Assembly: GCA_947625565.1 (NCBI GenBank)
Contig: CANQOU010000043.1
Location: 1 to 9,077, forward strand
Origin: an uncultured Clostridia bacterium
GTDB taxonomy: Bacteria; Bacillota; Clostridia; TANB77; CAG-508
Direction of reading: 5' to 3'
Length of the DNA stretch: 9,077 nucleotides
Below, in pieces: positions 1-4,478 of the stretch. The stretch's first letter is position 1; the number at the start of each line of letters is the position of its first letter. Under the pieces are notes generated by a model, which saw only the letters and a program-made list of their open reading frames with translations, searched no databases and had not been told where the DNA came from. Both the position numbers and the translations under genes were made by a program.

Positions 1-704
1 GAAATTTTTTTATCAGATTGACGTTCAATTTCTTTAATTTGACTAATAACAGCCATAATTTGCTCTTGAACAATACTAGATTTTTCTTCATATTCTTGCT
101 TTATTGCTTCATCTAATTTTTCAAATTCTGCTTCTTCAATTGCTTTACCATCTATAACAGGCATCATGTAGATACCATTTTGAGAAGCCTTAACTTGAAA
201 ATTATATTTTAATGCATCTTGATTTAATTTATCTAAAATGGCAGAACGTTTTTCTTCAAATTCTTGTTTGATTAAAGTTTTCTCTTTTTCAAAATCATCT
301 GCATTAAATGTCTTTTTTATATCTTTTTTTATTTCTTTAATAAAACCATCCATATTATCTCTAAATTCTTTTCCTTGACCAGCAGGTAAAGAAACGGAAA
401 TAGGATTATTTGGATTACTAAAATTATAAATATAACACCAGTCATTTGGAACTTTTTGCTTACTAGACAATTTATCTAAATAATTCTTAGTATACATAGT
501 TTTACCAACGCCAGAAGGACCTTCTAAGTATAGATTGTAACCTTTTACATCTACTTGAAGGCCGAATTCTAAAGCTTTAATACCACGTTCTTGTCCAATA
601 CCAGTATGAATATCTTCTAATTCTCCAGTTGTATCAAAATCAAATAAACTTTCATCGCAAGACATTTTTAAGTCTTTGTAAGACAATTCATTTTTGCTTT
701 TCAT
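1..704 (-). CDS. Lon-family AAA+ protease (AAA_32/LonC-like), N-terminal part, cut by window edge
   Basis: The first 234 codons read from an ATG at 704 down to base 3; the C-terminal part lies outside the window. The protein begins MKSKNELSYKDLKMSCDESL. It carries GIGQERGIKALEFGLQ (residues 35-50) and a Walker A motif, GPSGVGKT, at 62-69. PNDWCYIYNF (86-95) and SLPAGQGKEF (105-114) follow, then a long charged helical region (about 117-234) typical of the insert in this clostridial Lon-like family. Full-length relatives, as I recall them, are nearly 800 residues, with a C-terminal Ser-Lys protease domain that cannot be checked here. The expected role is ATP-dependent cytosolic proteolysis. The start is supported by GGGAG six to seven bases upstream, and a promoter lies at 749-778. 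The family is clear; the physiological substrate is unknown. Confidence 0.88.
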   Translation of the reverse strand, partial: MKSKNELSYKDLKMSCDESLFDFDTTGELEDIHTGIGQERGIKALEFGLQVDVKGYNLYLEGPSGVGKTMYTKNYLDKLSSKQKVPNDWCYIYNFSNPNNPISVSLPAGQGKEFRDNMDGFIKEIKKDIKKTFNADDFEKEKTLIKQEFEEKRSAILDKLNQDALKYNFQVKASQNGIYMMPVIDGKAIEEAEFEKLDEAIKQEYEEKSSIVQEQIMAVISQIKEIERQSDKKI

Positions 705-748
705 TTGTTTCTCCCTCACTTTTCTTCTTATTGTTTCCAATTCTAAAT

Positions 749-778
749 TTTATATCCTTATTGTATATGATTTGTCAA
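749..778 (-). promoter_or_regulatory. Sigma-A-type promoter of the Lon-like protease gene
   Basis: Read on the minus strand, a perfect -35 hexamer TTGACA (778-773) is followed after 18 bases by TATAAA (754-749). It lies about 45 bases upstream of the ATG at 704 and downstream of a possible terminator, so the protease gene is probably its own transcription unit. The match is by eye. Confidence 0.6.
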
Positions 779-812
779 AAAAAGTAAATAAATTTAGAAA
801 TTTTTTTCTAAA
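774..812 (-). terminator. Possible weak intrinsic terminator after the 59-aa gene
   Basis: A perfect 8-bp inverted repeat, TTTAGAAA/TTTCTAAA (793-800 and 805-812), has a four-base loop. On the minus strand it is followed by a U-rich stretch containing seven consecutive T. It starts 15 bases past the stop of the 59-residue ORF and just before the next promoter, where a terminator would be expected. The stem has only one G-C pair, so it would be weak. Confidence 0.4.
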
Positions 813-827
813 ATGAGGGAGCATATT

Positions 828-1007
828 TTAGCGAGACATTCTATCATTAGAATTACTGCACATTTTTTCATATTCTTTGCATTTTATTTTATAATCCATT
901 TGCATACATAAATATCGATAATAGCTATATCCTTGTTCATATTGAGCCATAGGATTAAACATAGGGTCTTTATACATTTCATTCATATCAGAATAATCCA
1001 TATCCAT
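828..1007 (-). CDS. Small Met/Tyr-rich hypothetical protein (59 aa)
   Basis: ATG at 1007, stop TAA at 830-828. The ribosome site AAAGGAG (1022-1016) lies eight bases before this ATG. A nearer ATG at 1012 is in another frame and stops after nine codons. The protein starts MDMDYSDMNEMYKDPMFNPM and continues AQYEQGYSYYRYLCMQMDYK. About nine Met, nine Tyr and three Cys in 59 residues, with no membrane segment or signal peptide, suggest a small soluble or structural protein. It sits about 50 bases downstream of ylbJ on the same strand and may be cotranscribed with it. Small Tyr/Met-rich proteins occur in spore coats, and the ylbJ neighbour makes a sporulation role conceivable, but I recognise no family and assign no function. 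The strong ribosome site and frame integrity are the main evidence that it is real. Confidence 0.62.
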   Translation of the reverse strand: MDMDYSDMNEMYKDPMFNPMAQYEQGYSYYRYLCMQMDYKIKCKEYEKMCSNSNDRMSR

Positions 1008-1057
1008 TTCATCAACTCCTTTGTAACAAACTATGCTTATTAGACAAATAATATACC

Positions 1058-2035
1058 CTATAAATTAAAATTCAAAAATGGAAAAGAATAAATCGCAATA
1101 AATGTATAAATTGCAGCAATAGTACCATGTAATAATTTTCCATAGATATATGGTTTTATAGACAAATCACTTTTAGAAATAATACTCCATACTTGTAGTA
1201 ATATTGAAATTCCACCAAAACCTAATAAAAAGGCTGTGAAAATAATTTGAAAAGAAATATTTTTAATATGCAAATTAGCAATAGAAGAAATACCATTTGT
1301 AATTTCTAAAAGTCCAAGTATATAGATATTATCAATTATTCCACTTGATTTTAATATTGAAATAATACTAGAAAAAATTACTACAAAACCTCCAATCATC
1401 ATAATAGTTTGAATACTAGAGGTTATACTTTCACTGATAACTTCACCTAAATTAGAAAATGTAACAATATTTTTAGAAGAAAAGCTTGTATCAATATTTG
1501 AATTACGATTTTTTTCCAACTTCCAAAATCTAAATATATATCCTACTGTTAAACTTGCTAATATATGTGTAACTAATAATAAAAGTCCGATTGTTGTATT
1601 ACCAAACATACTTATTCCAACAGAGCCAACAATGAAAAGAGGACCAGAATTATTTGTAAAACTAAGTAATCTTTCACATTCAGCTTTTGAACAAATATTA
1701 TTTTTTCTAAATTCACAAGCAATTTTAGCACCAACTGGATAACCACTAATTAGTCCCATAATAAAGCCAAAAGCTCCCTGACCATTTATATTAAAAAGAG
1801 GCTTCATAAATGAACCGCATATTCGTTTAAAAAAATTGACAATATTAGTATGTAGCAAAAGCTCTGTTGCAACAAAAAAAGGAAATAAAGATGGTACAAC
1901 AGATGTTGCCCAAAGAATAAGAGAATTTTTTACAGCTAAGAGATTATTTTTTGAAAATAGCAATAGACTTATTGCAAATATTAAAAACAAAATAGCAAAA
2001 AAATTACGTTTTAATTTAATTATAAAAATGTGCAT
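1058..2035 (-). CDS. ylbJ: Sporulation integral membrane protein YlbJ
   Basis: A 325-residue polytopic membrane protein with hydrophobic segments at about 11-30, 39-60, 86-104, 132-170 and several more near the C-terminus. Signature stretches are GLISGYPVGAK (94-104) and FTNNSGPLFIVGSVG (126-140), typical of the YlbJ branch of the nucleoside-recognition/Gate family. In Bacillus subtilis ylbJ belongs to the mother-cell sigma-E regulon and is needed for fully resistant spores; its transported substrate is not established. The ATG at 2035 is preceded by AGGTG five bases upstream. The protein is shorter than the roughly 400-residue Bacillus homologue, but both signatures are intact and the frame is unbroken. 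Its presence indicates a spore-forming lineage. An upstream TATACAAT is one base from the sigma-E -10 consensus, but no convincing -35 accompanies it. Confidence 0.88.
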   Translation of the reverse strand: MHIFIIKLKRNFFAILFLIFAISLLLFSKNNLLAVKNSLILWATSVVPSLFPFFVATELLLHTNIVNFFKRICGSFMKPLFNINGQGAFGFIMGLISGYPVGAKIACEFRKNNICSKAECERLLSFTNNSGPLFIVGSVGISMFGNTTIGLLLLVTHILASLTVGYIFRFWKLEKNRNSNIDTSFSSKNIVTFSNLGEVISESITSSIQTIMMIGGFVVIFSSIISILKSSGIIDNIYILGLLEITNGISSIANLHIKNISFQIIFTAFLLGFGGISILLQVWSIISKSDLSIKPYIYGKLLHGTIAAIYTFIAIYSFPFLNFNL

Positions 2036-2066
2036 ATTATCACCTACAAAATTTATATGCTATTTA

Positions 2067-2083
2067 TTGTATAGATTATACAA
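2067..2083. repeat. 17-bp perfect palindrome in the divergent ylbJ/52-aa gene spacer
   Basis: TTGTATA and TATACAA flank a three-base centre (GAT). The element lies 32 bases from the ylbJ start and 45 bases from the start of the divergent 52-residue gene. The shape fits a dimeric repressor site, or overlapping promoter elements read from either strand. It is too AT-rich and short to be a terminator, and no regulator can be named. Confidence 0.4.
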
Positions 2084-2127
2084 GTTTAGTAAATAATATA
2101 AAAAATAAAATTATGAGAGGTAATAAA

Positions 2128-2286
2128 ATGGATAAAAAAGAAAAATTCAACTCTGAAATAGGGGAAGATGCTACACAATATGGAGAATTTATTTCAAGCT
2201 ATTTTGCTTGGGTTCCACCAGCAAAGCAAAAGGAGAGAGCAGACGAATTAAATGAAATGACGAAAAATAACAAGAAAAATAAATAA
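2128..2286 (+). CDS. Small hypothetical protein (52 aa) upstream of ctsR
   Basis: ATG at 2128, stop TAA at 2284-2286. GAGAGG lies about seven bases before the start. The protein begins MDKKEKFNSEIGEDATQYGE, has a core FISSYFAWVPPAKQKERADE (21-40), and ends in a Lys/Asn-rich tail. It is hydrophilic, with one aromatic cluster and a Pro-Pro turn, and has no signal peptide or transmembrane helix. It is divergent from ylbJ and has about 166 bases between its stop and the ctsR start, a stretch that contains the ctsR promoter, so it is probably a separate unit. I recognise no family. The good ribosome site, sensible codon use and non-random core suggest a real gene; its proximity to ctsR may be coincidental. 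Confidence 0.6.
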   Translation: MDKKEKFNSEIGEDATQYGEFISSYFAWVPPAKQKERADELNEMTKNNKKNK

Positions 2287-2343
2287 AAAAGAAGAAATAA
2301 AGATTTTAAAAGGGAAAAACAAAGTTTTTATAGAAAAAATAGT

Positions 2344-2362
2344 ATTAAATGACATTAAATGA
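2344..2362 (+). repeat. Tandem 9-bp direct repeat upstream of the ctsR promoter
   Basis: ATTAAATGA occurs twice (2344-2352 and 2354-2362), ten bases apart start to start, roughly one helical turn. The second copy ends three bases before the -35 element. Its position could allow activator binding or an UP-like function; chance in AT-rich DNA is also possible. Confidence 0.35.
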
Positions 2363-2365
2363 ACT

Positions 2366-2393
2366 TTGAAAAAGATTAAAAAAATAGTATAAT
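2366..2393 (+). promoter_or_regulatory. Sigma-A-type promoter of the ctsR-mcsA-mcsB-clpC operon
   Basis: TTGAAA (2366-2371) and a perfect TATAAT (2388-2393) are separated by 16 bases. Transcription would start near base 2400, immediately before the CtsR operator at 2403, so repressor binding would block polymerase at the start site. Confidence 0.7.
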
Positions 2394-2402
2394 TATTTTA
2401 AA

Positions 2403-2425
2403 GGTCAAAGAAAGTCAAAGTCAAA
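2403..2425 (+). promoter_or_regulatory. CtsR operator (heptad repeat) with an extra half-site
   Basis: GGTCAAA (2403-2409), GAA, AGTCAAA (2413-2419) matches the known CtsR box of two direct heptads (R)GTCAAA spaced by three bases. A further GTCAAA follows directly at 2420-2425, giving a third, closely packed partial repeat. The box lies between the predicted transcription start and the ctsR ATG, consistent with autorepression of the operon that is lifted by heat or protein damage. Confidence 0.9.
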
Positions 2426-2452
2426 AGATCTTAAGATAAAAGAGGTGATAAT

Positions 2453-2911
2453 ATGAGAATGTCAGACATTATTGAACAATTTATTAAAGATATGCTTGAA
2501 CAAAGTGAACATGACGAAGTAGAATTTCAAAGAAATGAATTAGCACATAAATTTAATTGCGTACCATCACAAATAAACTATGTAATATCAACACGTTTTA
2601 AGCCAACACAAGGCTATTATGTAGAAAGTAGACGTGGTGGAGGAGGAAGCATTATCATAAAGAAACGATTGCTAGATGCGGATGATATATTCTTAGATTT
2701 TACAGAAAATATAGGTGATAGTATATCTCAAATGGATGCAGAAATAATGATATCTAATTTACTATCATATAATTTATTAGATGAAGAACAATCACGTCTG
2801 CTAAGAGTTGCTACTAGTGATAATGTTCTCAAATTAGAAAACAATATAAAAGATCAAGTAAGAGCAAGACTTTTTAAAAATATGTTAATAAATATGGATT
2901 GGAGGGTTTAA
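2453..2911 (+). CDS. ctsR: Transcriptional repressor CtsR
   Basis: A 152-residue class III stress-gene repressor. The N-terminal winged helix-turn-helix starts MRMSDIIEQFIKDMLEQ and includes KFNCVPSQINYVISTRF (33-49), the characteristic recognition region. The wing carries the glycine loop RRGGGGSIIIKK (60-71). In Bacillus and Geobacillus this loop acts as the temperature sensor, and the arginine next to the glycines (R61 here) is the residue McsB phosphorylates to release CtsR from DNA. The C-terminal half (about 80-152) is the helical dimerisation and adaptor-contact domain. Length is close to the 154 residues of the B. subtilis protein. The start has an AGAGGTG ribosome site five bases upstream. 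It is the first gene of the operon, preceded by its own operator, and its stop is two bases before the mcsA ATG. Confidence 0.97.
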   Translation: MRMSDIIEQFIKDMLEQSEHDEVEFQRNELAHKFNCVPSQINYVISTRFKPTQGYYVESRRGGGGSIIIKKRLLDADDIFLDFTENIGDSISQMDAEIMISNLLSYNLLDEEQSRLLRVATSDNVLKLENNIKDQVRARLFKNMLINMDWRV

Positions 2912-2913
2912 TT

Positions 2914-3447
2914 ATGTTATGTGAAAATTGTAAAAAAAGAGAGGCAAATGTATGCTACTCAGAAAATATAAATGGAGTAAAAAGAGAAATGCATTTATGT
3001 GAGGAATGCAGTAAAGAATTAGGAATTTCAGAGCAAATGAATTTCAATATGGGATTAGATTTCCCAAGTATATTTGGAGGAATTTTTGAAGATTTCCCAA
3101 TGTTATTAAATGAAGTTAAAGATGTAACTTGTAAAACTTGTGGATTAAGCTTTGATGATATTGTAAGCACTGGAAGATTAGGATGTCCAGATTGTTATGA
3201 AACTTTTGAAAGTCGTTTAGACCCAATTTTAAAAAGATTACAAGGATCTAATAGACATAATGGTAGACTAGGAGAAATTCCAGAAAAGAAAATAGATATA
3301 AAAAAGACTGAAAAGAAAAAAGAAACCGAAACAACTAAGGAAAGTAAAATAGAAAAATTAGAAAAAGACTTAAAAGATGCTATAAAAGAAGAAAAATATG
3401 AAGAAGCAGCAAAAATAAGAGATGAGATAAAAAAATTATCAAAGTAA
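2914..3447 (+). CDS. mcsA: Protein-arginine kinase activator McsA
   Basis: A 177-residue zinc-binding adaptor starting MLCENCKKREANVCYSENIN. Four CxxC pairs are intact: C3/C6, C29/C32, C73/C76 and C91/C94, forming two zinc-binding modules. A Lys/Glu-rich linker (about 124-146) follows, then a C-terminal UVR domain (about 147-177) containing KYEEAAKIRDEIKKL. In studied Firmicutes McsA binds and stimulates the McsB kinase and helps target CtsR. The ATG at 2914 is chosen because GGAGGG (2901-2906) lies seven bases upstream; a TTG at 2899 in the same frame would overlap this ribosome site and the end of ctsR. Translation is probably coupled to ctsR (two-base gap). Nothing appears broken or missing. 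Confidence 0.95.
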   Translation: MLCENCKKREANVCYSENINGVKREMHLCEECSKELGISEQMNFNMGLDFPSIFGGIFEDFPMLLNEVKDVTCKTCGLSFDDIVSTGRLGCPDCYETFESRLDPILKRLQGSNRHNGRLGEIPEKKIDIKKTEKKKETETTKESKIEKLEKDLKDAIKEEKYEEAAKIRDEIKKLSK

Positions 3448-3462
3448 TAGGAGGAATTGTAT

Positions 3463-4461
3463 ATGAATTGGTATTTGCAAAGTGGAAAAGATTCAGATGT
3501 TGTACTTAGTACAAGAATTAGATTTTCTAGAAATATATCAGGTTTGCCATTTGATTTAAGAACTAAAGAAGAAATCAAGCAATTTCATAATAAAATTCAG
3601 GAACAACTTTATGCTGTTGGATTTGGTTTGCAATTTTTTAAATTATCAGATATGGATGAACTAACTATTGATAGCTTAGTCGAAAAAGGACTATTAACAT
3701 CACAATTTGCTAAAAACAGAACAGGAACAAATTGTATATTGCTAAATGACGAAGAGAATATATCTATATTATTAAATGAGGAGGACCATTTAAAAATACA
3801 AGTTTTTGCTAGTGGATTGGAGTTAGAAAATACATTAAAATATGCTATTGAATTAGACCAAAAACTAGACGAGGTATATGGATATAGTAAAAATGAAAAA
3901 TATGGATATTTGACTTCATATCCAAATAATTGCGGGACAGGCTTAAAGGCATCTGTTAGATTGAATCTTTCAGGTATAGCACAGACTAGAAATATAAAAG
4001 CTATTTTTGATGCATTAAGCAGTTTTGAAGTGAATATTAAAGCTGTAGAAAATAATAAAGATATATATGAAATTTCAAATTCTAAAACATTAGGAATTAC
4101 AGAAAATGAAATAATTCAAGGAATTCAAATTATTACACAAAAAATAATGGAGCAAGAAAGACAAGTTAGAAAATTTCTTGCAAAAGATGGCGTTCATTTA
4201 GAAGATAAAATTTATAGAAGCTATGGAATTTTACTAAATTGTAAAAGATTAGGACTAGATGAGTCTAAAGAATTTATAGGAAATTTAAAATTAGGAACAG
4301 ATTTAGGAATTTTAAAAGAATTAACAGATAGTAAAATTCAGAAAATGTGTTTATATACTAAACCTGCTAATTTGCAAAAATATTTAGGTAGTCAATATGA
4401 CACATTAGAATTAGATATAAAGCGTGCTGAAGTTATGAAACAAATCATACAAGAAAAATAG
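3463..4461 (+). CDS. mcsB: Protein-arginine kinase McsB, with divergent active site
   Basis: A 332-residue member of the phosphagen-kinase (guanido phosphotransferase) family that in Firmicutes phosphorylates arginines on CtsR and on ClpC-ClpP substrates. Retained: STRIRFSRN (16-24, nucleotide-binding arginines), NEEDHL (105-110), GTGLKASV (158-165), EISNSKTLG (203-211) and RSYGIL (252-257). Unusual: the CPxNxGTG cysteine is Tyr153 (YPNNCGTG), with a cysteine four residues later at 157. The loop before ISN is about five residues shorter than in B. subtilis and lacks the YGEG pattern. The RDxxRA phosphoarginine-binding motif reads LDIKRA (317-322). These comparisons use remembered sequences. 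The ATG at 3463 has AGGAGG eight bases upstream; a TTG at 3457 is too close to it. The gene ends 17 bases before the clpC ATG. Family assignment is secure; full kinase activity is not. Confidence 0.93.
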   Translation: MNWYLQSGKDSDVVLSTRIRFSRNISGLPFDLRTKEEIKQFHNKIQEQLYAVGFGLQFFKLSDMDELTIDSLVEKGLLTSQFAKNRTGTNCILLNDEENISILLNEEDHLKIQVFASGLELENTLKYAIELDQKLDEVYGYSKNEKYGYLTSYPNNCGTGLKASVRLNLSGIAQTRNIKAIFDALSSFEVNIKAVENNKDIYEISNSKTLGITENEIIQGIQIITQKIMEQERQVRKFLAKDGVHLEDKIYRSYGILLNCKRLGLDESKEFIGNLKLGTDLGILKELTDSKIQKMCLYTKPANLQKYLGSQYDTLELDIKRAEVMKQIIQEK

Positions 4462-4478
4462 TGAGGAGTGTGAGAAAT

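Noticed and set aside
1028..1056. Sigma-E-like promoter on the minus strand (GTATATT, 14-base spacer, CATAGTTT) before the 59-aa gene
   Set aside because: Spacing and half of each element match, but transcription would start inside the AAAGGAG ribosome site, leaving essentially no leader; the -10 also matches only five of eight positions.
1836..2096. 86-codon plus-strand ORF opposite the ylbJ start
   Set aside because: Antisense shadow of the conserved ylbJ N-terminus, with no ribosome site and no recognisable domain.
2315..2329. AAAAAC/GTTTTT hairpin as a terminator of the 52-aa gene
   Set aside because: A six-base stem with one G-C pair and no separate U-tract after it; likely to arise by chance in this AT-rich spacer.
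2899..2913. Upstream TTG start for mcsA
   Set aside because: It would overlap the GGAGGG ribosome site and the ctsR end; the ATG at 2914 has ideal spacing and matches the usual N-terminus with C3/C6.
4461..4478. Upstream GTG start for clpC overlapping the mcsB stop
   Set aside because: It has no ribosome site at proper spacing and adds residues absent from ClpC relatives; the ATG at 4479 gives the normal N-terminus.
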